Assembly: GCF_900105755.1 (NCBI RefSeq)
Contig: NZ_FNTQ01000001.1
Span: 6,882,001-6,946,000, forward strand
Direction of reading: 5' to 3'
Length of the DNA stretch: 64,000 nucleotides
Origin: Streptomyces sp. Ag109_O5-10
GTDB lineage: Bacteria; Actinomycetota; Actinomycetes; Streptomycetales; Streptomycetaceae
How positions within the stretch are numbered: the stretch's first letter is position 1; each line of letters opens with the position of its first letter. The position numbers were made by a program, and so were the translations under genes. The notes under the pieces were generated by a model. That model worked only from the letters and a program-made list of their open reading frames with translations, did no database searches and was not told the origin of the DNA. Below are positions 48,855 through 57,369 of the stretch, piece after piece.

Positions 48855-49535
48855 TCAGCCCTTGCCGCTCACCCGCCCCTGGAGCAGCCGGGACAGCGCC
48901 GCGTGGACGTCGTCGAGGGAGCGCTCCGGCTGGAAGGACTTCCAGTCCAGCGCGGCCACCAGCACCATCCCGACCAGTGCGGCCGCCGTCAGCTGGACGT
49001 CGATCTCGTCGCTGAACTCGCCGTTCGCCACGCCCTCGCGCAGCACCCCCTCGACGACCGCGACGGCCTGCTGCCTGACCACCATCAGCGTCGACTGCCA
49101 GGCCCGGTTAGTGCGCCACAGCTCCGCCACGTAGAGCTGTGTGAAGGCCGGGTAGCGGTCGATGAAGACCAGGCCCGCGCGGACCATCGCGTCCAGGGCG
49201 TCGACCCGGCTGCCGCCCTCCCGCGCGGTCTGCTCGGCGGCGTCCTTCAGGGAGGCGGTGAGCAGGCCCACGCCGTGCCGCAGCAGCTCCTCGAAGAGGA
49301 CCGACTTACTCGCGAAGTTGTAGTAGACCGTGCCCTTCGCGACGCCCGCCCGTTCGGCGATCTCGTCCACCGTGGTGGCCGAGAAACCCTGCTCGGCGAT
49401 GAGCGTGACGGCGGCCTCGTAGAGCTTCTGCCGGGTGGCCTCACGGCGTGTGCTGCCGCCCGTGGTGCTGCTGCTTTCCATGGTTCCGATTCTCACAGGA
49501 ACAGGGGTCCCCGTGGGCACGGAGGGGGAGGTCAT
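48855..49535 (-). CDS. TetR-family transcriptional regulator
   Basis: A 226-residue repressor with the TetR HTH (EATRQKLYEAAVTLIAEQGF, then TTVDEIAERAGVAKGTVYYNF) and a divergent effector domain. The ATG at 49535 lies 8 nt after the YhgE-like gene's stop with GTGAGG overlapping that stop, so it is probably coupled; a second ATG is at 49481. As the last gene of an ATPase-YhgE-TetR operon it likely represses its own promoter, where an inverted repeat overlaps the predicted transcript start (52444-52463). Effector unknown. Confidence 0.9.
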   Translation of the reverse strand: MTSPSVPTGTPVPVRIGTMESSSTTGGSTRREATRQKLYEAAVTLIAEQGFSATTVDEIAERAGVAKGTVYYNFASKSVLFEELLRHGVGLLTASLKDAAEQTAREGGSRVDALDAMVRAGLVFIDRYPAFTQLYVAELWRTNRAWQSTLMVVRQQAVAVVEGVLREGVANGEFSDEIDVQLTAAALVGMVLVAALDWKSFQPERSLDDVHAALSRLLQGRVSGKG

Positions 49536-49543
49536 CGAGGTCC

Positions 49544-51628
49544 TCACAGACTCAGCTCGGGATGCAGCCGGTCCAGCGTCCACACCTGGCGGCGCCGGGC
49601 CGAGAGGGCGGTGAGCGCCAGGGCACCCGCGGTGAACGCCACCAGGACGGCACAGGCCTGCCACACCGGCCCGAGCCCGCCGCCCGTGATCAGCCGCCGC
49701 AGCGCCGACACGACATAGCTCATCGGCAGGAACGGGTGGATCGCGTTGAAGAAGCCCGGGCTGGTCTGCACCGGATACGTGCCGCCGGCCGACGTCAGCT
49801 GGAGCATCAGCAGGGCGAGGACCAGGATCCGTCCCGCCGCCCCGAAGCGCGCGTTCAGCCACTGCACGATCGCCGCGAAGCAGGCCGCCACCAGGAACAG
49901 GAACCCGACCGTCCCGGCCGCGCGGACCATCTCCAGGCCGATCGCCCAGTGCAGTACGGCCATCAGCGCGGCCGTCTGCAGCACCCCGACCGCGACCACC
50001 GGCAGCCAGCCCGCCAGCGCGATCCGCCAGGCCGCGGAACCGGCCGCCAGCGCACGCCGGTTGAGCGGCTGGATCAGCATGTACGCCACCATCGCGCCGA
50101 CCCACAGGGAGAGCGGGATGAAGTACGGGGCGAACCCGGTGCCGTAGTTGGGCGCCCTGTGCAGGTCGTGCGAGGCGAGCTGCACCGGGTCGGACATCAC
50201 CCCGGTGCGCTCGTCCCGGTCCTGCTTGTCGTAGTCGGGGATCTTCGCCGCGCCTTCGTGCAGGCCGCCGGCCAGCGTGTTGGACCCGTCGGCGAGCCGG
50301 TACATCCCGCCGTTGAGGTCGTAGGCGCCGGACTTCAGTTTGCCAAGGCCGCTGTCGAGACCGGTGGCGCCGGTGACGGCCGTACCGAGTCCGGTGTGCA
50401 GCTCGGCGGCGCCCGCGGCCACCCGGGCCGCGCCGTCGTTCAGCTTGTCGATCTTCTTGACGGCGCCGGCGACGTCCTCGGAGAGGTGCGGGGCGCGGTC
50501 GGCGAGGGCCCGCGCCTGGGTCTGGAGCGTTCCGAGGTTCTCGTCGAGCGTCTTCAGGTCGCCGTTCTGGTCGGCGATCAGTTTGTTCAGGTCGTCGGCG
50601 ACGGCGGCCACGTCGTCGGCCGCGTCCCTGGCCTTCTTCAGGTCGGGGCAGACCGGGTCGGTCAGCAGGTCGGCCGAGCAGCGCGCCGCGTAGACCTGGT
50701 CCAGGGTGTCGGCGGCCGCGTGGGCGGTCTTCGCGGCCGCCGGAGCGGTCTTCACGAGGACGCCCAGGTTGTCGCGGACGGTCTGCGCCGAGTCGGCGAC
50801 CAGCCGGGCGGTGTCGCCGATCGTCTTCTCGTTCTTCGCCAGGTACGGGCCGACCTTGCCGTAGACCCCGTCGACCTGGTCAGCGAGGGCCTGGGTGCCG
50901 GCCGCGACCTGCCGCGAGCCGTCCTCCAGCGTCCCGGCGCCCGTGTCCAGCTTCCTGATCCCCCTGGCCAGCTTCGCGCTGCCGGTCTTGGCGTCCGTCA
51001 GGCCGTCCGCGAGGTCCTTCGACCCCTGCTCGGCCTTCCCGATGCCGCCGGCGAGGGTGTCGGCGCCGTCGGCGGCCTTCACGGTCTGCCCGTGGATGTC
51101 GGCGAACGAGACGAAGATCCGGTCCAGGAAGGAGCGGGACGCCTTGGTCGACGCGGCCGAGCGCACCTCGTTGAAAACGGTGCGGGAGATCTGCCCGACG
51201 ATGTAGTTGTTCGCGTCGTTCGTCCGCACCTGGAGCGCGCCGGTCTCCGGCGAGTCGCCCGCGCTGGAGGCGATGCGCGCGCTGAAGTCGGCGGGCACGG
51301 TCAGCGACAGGTAGTAGGTGCCGTTCTCCACGCCCCGGCGGGCCTCGGCCGCGCTCACCTCGTGCCAGTCGAAGCTCTTGCTGTCCCTGAGCCCGGCCAC
51401 GATGTCGTCGCCCGCGGTGAGCCGCTTCCCGCTCGCCGTCGCGCCCCTGTCGTCGTTGACGAGCGCCACGGGGACGCGGTCGAGGCGGCCGTAGGGATCC
51501 CAGAACGACCACAGGTACAGCGCGCCGTACAGCAGCGGCAGCACCAGCAGGGCCACCAGGGCCGCGCGCGGCAGCCTGCCCCGTCCGAAACGCCTGAGCT
51601 CAAGCGCGGCCAGTCGCGGTGAGCGCAT
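49544..51628 (-). CDS. YhgE/Pip-family ABC-type membrane protein
   Basis: A 694-residue polytopic protein. Helix 1 is at about 22-45; a 400-residue extracytoplasmic region with heptad-like repeats follows, and five or six helices close the chain (about 505-665). This is the YhgE/phage-infection-protein layout related to MmpL- or ABC-2-type export. Its gene overlaps the ATPase gene by 29 nt and precedes the TetR gene, suggesting an ABC exporter with its own repressor. Transported substrate unknown. Confidence 0.88.
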   Translation of the reverse strand: MRSPRLAALELRRFGRGRLPRAALVALLVLPLLYGALYLWSFWDPYGRLDRVPVALVNDDRGATASGKRLTAGDDIVAGLRDSKSFDWHEVSAAEARRGVENGTYYLSLTVPADFSARIASSAGDSPETGALQVRTNDANNYIVGQISRTVFNEVRSAASTKASRSFLDRIFVSFADIHGQTVKAADGADTLAGGIGKAEQGSKDLADGLTDAKTGSAKLARGIRKLDTGAGTLEDGSRQVAAGTQALADQVDGVYGKVGPYLAKNEKTIGDTARLVADSAQTVRDNLGVLVKTAPAAAKTAHAAADTLDQVYAARCSADLLTDPVCPDLKKARDAADDVAAVADDLNKLIADQNGDLKTLDENLGTLQTQARALADRAPHLSEDVAGAVKKIDKLNDGAARVAAGAAELHTGLGTAVTGATGLDSGLGKLKSGAYDLNGGMYRLADGSNTLAGGLHEGAAKIPDYDKQDRDERTGVMSDPVQLASHDLHRAPNYGTGFAPYFIPLSLWVGAMVAYMLIQPLNRRALAAGSAAWRIALAGWLPVVAVGVLQTAALMAVLHWAIGLEMVRAAGTVGFLFLVAACFAAIVQWLNARFGAAGRILVLALLMLQLTSAGGTYPVQTSPGFFNAIHPFLPMSYVVSALRRLITGGGLGPVWQACAVLVAFTAGALALTALSARRRQVWTLDRLHPELSL

Positions 51629-52397
51629 CGCCGGCCTCCTCGTCTTCCGATGCCCGTGCTGTCCTCGCCGCCTCCGCGGCTCCGGCTGCCTCGGTGTTTC
51701 CGGCGTTCTCGGTGTTCTCGGTGTGGACGACGACCGCCCCCGGCATCGCCTCCCCGCACACCGCGACCACCGTCGTGCCGGCCTCGGCGATCGACGCCAA
51801 CAGCGCCCGCACCTCGGCCCGTTCGGCCTCCGACAGCTTCAGGTCCACGTCGTCCACGGCCAGCAGCCGCGGCCTTGCGACCAGCGCCAGCGCCACGGAC
51901 AGCCGCAGCGCCTCGATCCGCTCCAGGTCCCGTACGGCGGTCCGGGCGCCCTTGGGCAGCGACTCCAGGCCGAGCCCGGCGGCGGCCAGGGCGTCGTCGA
52001 TCCGCCGCTGCGCCCGCGCCCGGCGTTCCGCGCGGGGCCGCACCAGGTCACGCAGGGAGTCGCCGAACCGGCGCTGCAGCAGGGCCCGTTCGCGCAGGTG
52101 CTCGCCGACGGTCAGGGCGGGTTCGAGGTCGGTGACCCCGGCCACGTTGGCCACCGCGCTGATCCGCCGTACCGCCGCAAGTTGCTTGGGCAGCCGGGCC
52201 GCGCCGACGGTCGCGATGCCCTCGGTGACCTTCATCCGGCCGGTGAGCGCGAGCAGCAGACAGGTGCGGCCGGAGCCGGACGGCCCCTCCACCGCGATCA
52301 GCGCGCCGGGCCCGGCGTCCAGGGTGATTCCCCGGAACGCCCAGCCCCGCGGGCCCTCGAGCCCGAGGCGCTCGGCCGTGACAGGTACGCCGTGCAC
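51600..52397 (-). CDS. ABC transporter-like ATP-binding protein
   Basis: A 265-residue ATPase with Walker A GPSGSGRT, a C-loop region around LERIEALRLSVALALVARP in place of a clean LSGGQ, Walker B LLAVDDVD, and a C-terminal low-complexity tail rich in Glu, Asn, Thr and Ala. It presumably drives the YhgE-like membrane partner whose gene overlaps it. The start is GTG, with GGGGGAA upstream. It is the first gene of the operon and is divergent from the HEPN gene. Confidence 0.83.
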   Translation of the reverse strand: MHGVPVTAERLGLEGPRGWAFRGITLDAGPGALIAVEGPSGSGRTCLLLALTGRMKVTEGIATVGAARLPKQLAAVRRISAVANVAGVTDLEPALTVGEHLRERALLQRRFGDSLRDLVRPRAERRARAQRRIDDALAAAGLGLESLPKGARTAVRDLERIEALRLSVALALVARPRLLAVDDVDLKLSEAERAEVRALLASIAEAGTTVVAVCGEAMPGAVVVHTENTENAGNTEAAGAAEAARTARASEDEEAGDALTATGRA

Positions 52398-52443
52398 AGG
52401 TTCCCCCTGCCTCTCACTTCAGATCTCTTCAGAAGCCGATTTT

Positions 52444-52463
52444 TGAACTGACTGGTCAGTGCA
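52444..52463. promoter_or_regulatory. TetR-type operator at the ATPase-YhgE-TetR promoter
   Basis: TGaACTGACtgGTCAGTgCA is a near-perfect inverted repeat with 6-bp inner arms, 46 nt before the ATPase GTG. It directly follows the -10 hexamer of the predicted promoter, so a bound repressor would block the transcript start. Confidence 0.65.
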
Positions 52464-52464
52464 A

Positions 52465-52493
52465 AAACTACTCCGAACCTACGATCGAAGCAA
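52465..52493 (-). promoter_or_regulatory. Probable promoter of the ATPase-YhgE-TetR operon
   Basis: On the minus strand TTGCTT (52488-52493) and TAGTTT (52465-52470) with a 17-bp spacer. The predicted start falls inside the palindrome just downstream. Confidence 0.6.
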
Positions 52494-52592
52494 AACCCCA
52501 GGTCAGAACGGATTGTCAGTGCCATACCTCACGATGGGCACATACGGCACCCCGTGTGAGGGCGCCGTCACTCAGACGACAGGAGGTTCGTC

Positions 52593-53156
52593 ATGGCCAA
52601 CTCGTCAGCGTCCGCCGCCCACCGGCGCCGCGCCACCGGCCCTGCCCCCTCACTGACCGGCCCGGCGAGCGACGTGCACCCCGTGCTCCGCCGGGCCACG
52701 GCCCCGCCCGCCGCCCTCGACCTGCTCAGCCAGGCCCGCGCCGCACTCGACGAGGCCGAACTGCTCGGTGCCCCCAACGAGCGCTACGCGACCGCCCACC
52801 TGGCCGCCCTGCGCACCGCCGCCGCCGTGCTCGCCGCCCGCGCCCGCCCCGAGACCTCGCCCCGGCGCCGGGCCCGGATCCGCAGTGCCTGGGAAGTGCT
52901 CCCCGAGGTCGCGCCCGAGCTGACCGAGTGGAGCGCCCTGTTCGCCTCCGGCGCCGCCCGCCGGGCCCGCGCCGAGGCCGGCATCCAGGGCGCCGCGGGC
53001 CGCCGGGACGCCGACGACCTGATACGGGACGTCGCGATGTTCCTCCGTATCGTCGAGCGGATGCTCGTCCTCCAGCCGGTGCTGCCGCAGCCGCGCCCGA
53101 AGGACGGGGAGCGGCCGGCCGGCGGGCCGGGAAGGGAGCTGCCCGACGCGGGATGA
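52593..53156 (+). CDS. HEPN-domain protein (SAV_6107-like)
   Basis: A 187-residue helical protein with an N-terminal disordered lead and a HEPN-type helical bundle. The Rx4H motif of HEPN RNases is present as R64-YATA-H69, preceded by N62, in a helix. The family is known as SAV_6107-like in Streptomyces. No antitoxin (MNT nucleotidyltransferase) is adjacent, so I do not call it a toxin. AGGAGG precedes the ATG. It is divergent from the ATPase operon and shares the 195-bp spacer with the TetR-type operator. Confidence 0.75.
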   Translation: MANSSASAAHRRRATGPAPSLTGPASDVHPVLRRATAPPAALDLLSQARAALDEAELLGAPNERYATAHLAALRTAAAVLAARARPETSPRRRARIRSAWEVLPEVAPELTEWSALFASGAARRARAEAGIQGAAGRRDADDLIRDVAMFLRIVERMLVLQPVLPQPRPKDGERPAGGPGRELPDAG

Positions 53157-53304
53157 CCAGGCAAGGCGACGGAGGCAACGGGCGGCGGAGGCAATAGGGT
53201 GGACAGCGCCTGAAGCCTTCCCGCCTCCCGCACCCCGGGCCCGGGGAGGCACCGAGTTAGCGCCGCCGGGCAACAGGCGGTGCCGCGCCGAGGAGTCAAC
53301 TGCC

Positions 53305-54075
53305 GTGCCGGACCCCACTCGACCCCGCGCTTCTCTCCGTACCGCCGTGGTCTGGGAGGTTCTTCAGGACGCCCTCGACCGCCGGGTCAAGGCCACCGGC
53401 CGGGACGCGCTGGACGTCCTGGACACCGGCGGCGGCAGCGGCAACTTCGCCGTTCCCCTGGCCCGCCTCGGCCACCGTGTCACCGTCGTCGACCCCAGCC
53501 CGAACGCGCTGTTCGCGCTCGAGCGCCGGGCCGCCGAGGCCGGCGTGGCCGACCGGGTCAAGGGCGTCCAGGGCGACGTCCTCGGCCTGTTCGACGTGGT
53601 CGAGCGCGGCGCCCACGACGTGGTCCTCTGCCACGGCGTCCTGGAGCACGTCGACGACCCGGCCGAGGGCGTGCGCAACACGGTGGCCGCGCTGCGTTCC
53701 GAGGGCGTCCTCAGCCTGCTCGCCGCCGGGCTCGGCGGCGCCGTGGTCGCCCGCGCCCTCGCCGGCCACTTCACGGAGGCCAAGCAGGCCCTGGAGGACC
53801 CCGACGGGCGCTGGGGCAGCGGCGACCCGATGCCGCGCCGCTTCACCGCCGAGCAGCTCACCGGCCTGGTCGAGAGCGCGGGCCTGGCCGTCACCGCCGT
53901 GCACGGCGTGCGGGTCTTCGCCGACCTGGTCCCCGGCGTCCTGGTGGACACCGAGCCGGGCGCCCTGGACGCGCTGCTCACGCTGGAGGCCGCGGCTGCC
54001 GAGCTCCCCGCCTTCCAGGCCCTCGCCACCCAGCTGCACGTGCTCGGCGAGACACCGGGTGCCACCGAGGTCTGA
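53305..54075 (+). CDS. Class I SAM-dependent methyltransferase
   Basis: A 256-residue methyltransferase. Motif I is VLDTGGGSGNFAVPLA, motif II VTVVDPSPNAL, then VQGDVLGL and LCHGVLEHVDDP. The C-terminal half has the typical strand pair and a helical cap (about 150-200). It has no recognisable substrate signature and may act on a small molecule or protein. GAGGAG stands upstream of the GTG. It is 148 nt after the HEPN gene on the same strand and closes with a hairpin. Confidence 0.85.
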   Translation: MPDPTRPRASLRTAVVWEVLQDALDRRVKATGRDALDVLDTGGGSGNFAVPLARLGHRVTVVDPSPNALFALERRAAEAGVADRVKGVQGDVLGLFDVVERGAHDVVLCHGVLEHVDDPAEGVRNTVAALRSEGVLSLLAAGLGGAVVARALAGHFTEAKQALEDPDGRWGSGDPMPRRFTAEQLTGLVESAGLAVTAVHGVRVFADLVPGVLVDTEPGALDALLTLEAAAAELPAFQALATQLHVLGETPGATEV

Positions 54076-54088
54076 GGTTCTCCTGAGA

Positions 54089-54111
54089 CGAGCCCGCTGA
54101 TCAGGGGCTCG
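54089..54111 (+). terminator. Hairpin after the methyltransferase gene
   Basis: CGAGCCC / GGGCTCG (7-bp arms, 9-nt loop), 13 nt behind the stop. A short but plausible terminator. The rest of the gap to 54353 shows no gene; it contains the palindrome TTGGCCAATTGGCC at about 54250-54263. Confidence 0.55.
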
Positions 54112-54353
54112 ACAGCGGATGGAGTACGCCACAGGCCCCCCGATCGAGGGGTTTGCGCCGTATGATCGAGGGAGACCAGCCCGGCATGACGGGTCGGCTG
54201 CCGGGGAATGGAAGCCTCAGCGAGCCGGGACTGCCATGGCGGGCTCCGGTTGGCCAATTGGCCTAGAGGGGCGGGTTTCACGGGGGCGATTCCCTGCCTA
54301 TCCTGAAGGGACCCCCCGGGTCGCCCCGGCGACTGCACGATGAGGAGGACGCC

Positions 54354-54740
54354 GTGCCGCTCTCGGAGCACGAGCAGCGAATGCTTGAGCAGATGGAGCG
54401 AGCGCTGTACGCCGAAGACCCCAAGTTCGCGACAGCGCTTGAGGGAAGCGGCCTGCGGACGTACACCCGGCGACGGGTCTACCAGGCGGTGGCCGGCTTC
54501 CTCGTGGGTATCGCGCTCCTCATCGCCGGAATGGTCGTCCAGCAGGTCTGGGTCAGCGTGGTGGGCTTCCTCGTCATGCTGGGCTGCGCGGTCCTCGCCG
54601 TCACCGGCTGGCGCAAGGCGCCCAAGCCCGGCGAGCAGCCCGCGGGCCCGCAGGCCCGGCGCCAGGGCCGGCCGAAGCGGTCGATGATGGACCGCATCGA
54701 GGAGCGCTGGCAGCGGCGGCGCGACGAGCAGGGCCGCTGA
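54354..54740 (+). CDS. DUF3040 family small membrane protein
   Basis: A 128-residue protein with the DUF3040 opening PLSEHEQRMLEQMERALYAEDPKFA, two membrane helices (about 42-85) and a basic tail. The family is common in actinobacteria near cell-division genes and has no known function. GAGGAGGACGCC is the ribosome-binding site before the GTG. It is preceded by 278 bp without a gene and ends in a strong terminator. Confidence 0.85.
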   Translation: MPLSEHEQRMLEQMERALYAEDPKFATALEGSGLRTYTRRRVYQAVAGFLVGIALLIAGMVVQQVWVSVVGFLVMLGCAVLAVTGWRKAPKPGEQPAGPQARRQGRPKRSMMDRIEERWQRRRDEQGR

Positions 54741-54781
54741 CGGCTCCACCGGAGGGGGCCGACAGGCCGAACAGAGCGTGA

Positions 54782-54817
54782 CTGAGGGGTGACCGCCGAC
54801 TGGTGGTCACCCCTCAG
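54782..54817. terminator. Strong hairpin between DUF3040 and transglutaminase genes
   Basis: A 13-bp perfect stem CTGAGGGGTGACC / GGTCACCCCTCAG with a 10-nt loop, 41 nt behind the DUF3040 stop. Symmetric arms allow use by the convergent transcript as well. Confidence 0.8.
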
Positions 54818-54880
54818 GCGTTGTTCGCTCGGCCGGAGTCGCGGACCCTGCCGTCGTCGTTCGGCTGCGGACCGGTGGGG

Positions 54881-54926
54881 GCTGTTCGCGCGGTTCCCCG
54901 CGCCCCTGACGGGGCGCCGCAGTCGC
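54881..54926 (-). repeat. Dispersed hairpin repeat, copy 6
   Basis: On the minus strand GCGCCCC-gtca-GGGGCGC followed by GGGGAACCGCGCGAACAGC, 59 nt behind the stop of the minus-strand transglutaminase gene and in its orientation. Confidence 0.75.
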
Positions 54927-54984
54927 GTTGGCTCCACCCGGCAAGCGCAGGTAAGCCTCCCCGCCCCCCCCGCGCCAGCCCCCG

Positions 54985-57369
54985 TCAGCCCTCCTGCTCC
55001 GACGGCTTCCGCAGGGTCGGCCGGGCGGCCGACACCCGCTCCCGCAGCCGGGCCCAACCCGCCGACGCCGCCCACACCGCGCGCACGCTCGACCGCGGAG
55101 CGAACAAGGCCCGCAGGCGCGCGGGGACACCGACCGTGCCGTTGAACGCGGCCGCCACCCGGCGGACGTCGTCCGCGAGGCCCGCCGTCGGCTGCGGCCG
55201 CGGTGCGTACAGCACCTGTTCGACCGCGTCCGCCACCCGGTGCACCGAGGCCGCGGCGGCCGGATCCAGACGGCCGAGCCGGACGATCCGGGCCGCCGCG
55301 TTGCGCGGGGTCTGCGATTCGTCCGGAAGGATGCCGAAGTCCCAGGCGGTGTCGGTCAGTTCCAGCCAGACCGCCAGCGTGCGCGCCGCCATGCCCGAAG
55401 ACGTACGGTCGTGCGCCCCGAGCCGGACCGACCTCGTCCGCTGCCGGTACAGCATCGGTGACAGCGGCACCGCCAGGACGGCGAGACCGCCGAGCGCCCA
55501 CAGCGCCAGCTGCCACCACGGCGGGCCGCCGTCGCCGCTCTGCACCGCGGCCGCCGCCGACGGGCCGGCGCAGGCGTCCTGCCTGCGCAGCTGCGGCGTG
55601 CAGCCCTCGCTCTGCGAGGCCGAGGCCGACGGTGCCGCCGAGGAGCCCTTGGAGGGCAGCGTCTCGTCCGGCACCGAGGAGCCGGGCGTCTGCGACACGG
55701 TGTACGACGGGGTCGTGCCCCGGGTCGGGGTCGGCTCGAAGCGGGTCCAGCCCACGCCCTCGAAGTACAGCTCCGGCCACGCGTGCGCGTCCTTCAGACC
55801 CACCGACACCGTGCCGTCGGCCTGCGGAGTGCCCGGTGCGAAGCCCACCGCGACCCGGGCCGGGATGCCCAGCGTCCGGGCCATCGCGGCCATCGCGAAG
55901 GAGAAGTGCACGCAGAAACCACGCTTCTGCTTCAGGAAGTTCGCGATCGCGCCCTCGCCCCGGCCGACCTCCACCTGGGTGTCGTACTGGAAGCCGCCCG
56001 TCACCGCGAAGTAGTCCTGGAGCTTCACCGCCTCCTCGTAGTGGTTCGCCGAGCCCGCGGTGACCTCCTTCGCCGTCTGCGCCACCACCGGCGGCAGCGA
56101 GGAGGGCACCTTGGTGTACTCCTTCTTCATCGCCGCCGAGGCCTCGGGCGCCGCGGCCAGCTGCTCCGCCGTCGGCTGCACGTCCAGGCTGGTGACCAGG
56201 TAGGTCTCACCCCGCGTGCTCTGTCCGTGGTCGCCGACGAGGGTCATCCCGACCGGCTCGTAGCGCCAGGTGCCGGCCACCTTCACCCTGCTCGGCGGGT
56301 ACGGCATCGGCAGCCAGTCCTGGGCGTACCAGTCGGCGGCCGCGATCGACGAGGTCACGGTCGTCCGCCGGACGTCGGCGCCGAGCCCGGCCGGGGTCGG
56401 GAACTTGTCCGGCACGCCGGTGATGTGCCGCTGGGCCGGCTTCCAGGTGGTGCCGTCGAAGTCGTCCAGGGAGACGATCCGCAGATACAGGTCGGAGACG
56501 TCGTCGCTGCTGGTCCGCACGGACAGCACCTGGCGGTCCTCGTCCATGTTGAGGCTGTCCCGCAGCGACACCAGCGGGTTGACCGCGGAGATGGTGCCGC
56601 CGTTCCCGTCGCCCACGCCGACGCCGGTCCCGGCGCCGTCCAGCAGGCCGCCCTGGATCGAGGGCATCACCAACGGCACGAACAGGGCGAGGCTCAGCAC
56701 GGCGAAACCGATCCGGCGCCCGGTGCGCACCGGGGCGACCGCGCCGCTCTCCTGGCCGCCCGGGGTGCGTGCGGCCCCGCCGAACACCCGGCCCCACTGC
56801 GAGAGCCGGTCCCGGCCCTCGGCGAGCAGCAGCATCAGATAGCCGGCCGCCGCCACCAGGAACCACAGCCAGTCGGTCGGCCCGTCGGAGAGTCCCGCGG
56901 CCACCGAGTACAGCGCGAGCAGCGGCAGCCCGGCCGGGGCCGCGCTGCGGAACGTCACCGCGAGGGTGTCCACGACCAGCCCGACGACCAGGACCCCGCC
57001 GATCACCATCAGCCGGATGCCGGGGGTCAGCGGCGCGGGTATCGCGTACCGGCTGACGTCGTCCGAGCCCTGCTGGAGCAGGTCGCCGAGGTAGCGGAAG
57101 GTGTCCGGGCCGGGGATCACCCCGGCGATCGCGTGGCTGTGGGCGCAGACCACGGTCAGCATCAGCAGCGTGGCCAGGGCCTGCGCGGCCACGGTCAGCG
57201 GCCGGGCCAGCGGCACCCGCCGGGCGGCCGCGCCCACGCCCGTCTGGACCGCCAGCAGGAACGCCGCCTGGAACAGCCAGGTCACCGGGGAGACCAGCGG
57301 CAGCAGCGCGCAGGACGCCATGAGCGTCGCCGCCGCCGCGGTGAGGGCGAGCCGGGCGCGTCCACTCAT
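54985..57369 (-). CDS. Transglutaminase-like membrane protein (TgpA/DUF3488 type)
   Basis: A 794-residue protein with about eight membrane helices in two groups (about 5-230 and one near 620), a central periplasmic transglutaminase-like domain (about 400-560) and a cytoplasmic C-terminal part. The catalytic Cys486 (GFCVHF) and His529 (DAHAWPEL) are present; the third position is Glu545 (FEPTP), where many relatives have Asp. Its ATG overlaps the DUF58 stop by 4 nt. MoxR, DUF58 and TgpA form a common actinobacterial operon; the partner substrate is not known. Confidence 0.88.
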   Translation of the reverse strand: MSGRARLALTAAAATLMASCALLPLVSPVTWLFQAAFLLAVQTGVGAAARRVPLARPLTVAAQALATLLMLTVVCAHSHAIAGVIPGPDTFRYLGDLLQQGSDDVSRYAIPAPLTPGIRLMVIGGVLVVGLVVDTLAVTFRSAAPAGLPLLALYSVAAGLSDGPTDWLWFLVAAAGYLMLLLAEGRDRLSQWGRVFGGAARTPGGQESGAVAPVRTGRRIGFAVLSLALFVPLVMPSIQGGLLDGAGTGVGVGDGNGGTISAVNPLVSLRDSLNMDEDRQVLSVRTSSDDVSDLYLRIVSLDDFDGTTWKPAQRHITGVPDKFPTPAGLGADVRRTTVTSSIAAADWYAQDWLPMPYPPSRVKVAGTWRYEPVGMTLVGDHGQSTRGETYLVTSLDVQPTAEQLAAAPEASAAMKKEYTKVPSSLPPVVAQTAKEVTAGSANHYEEAVKLQDYFAVTGGFQYDTQVEVGRGEGAIANFLKQKRGFCVHFSFAMAAMARTLGIPARVAVGFAPGTPQADGTVSVGLKDAHAWPELYFEGVGWTRFEPTPTRGTTPSYTVSQTPGSSVPDETLPSKGSSAAPSASASQSEGCTPQLRRQDACAGPSAAAAVQSGDGGPPWWQLALWALGGLAVLAVPLSPMLYRQRTRSVRLGAHDRTSSGMAARTLAVWLELTDTAWDFGILPDESQTPRNAAARIVRLGRLDPAAAASVHRVADAVEQVLYAPRPQPTAGLADDVRRVAAAFNGTVGVPARLRALFAPRSSVRAVWAASAGWARLRERVSAARPTLRKPSEQEG

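Noticed and set aside
52593..53156. HEPN gene as a toxin of a HEPN-MNT pair
   Set aside because: No MNT nucleotidyltransferase gene is adjacent.
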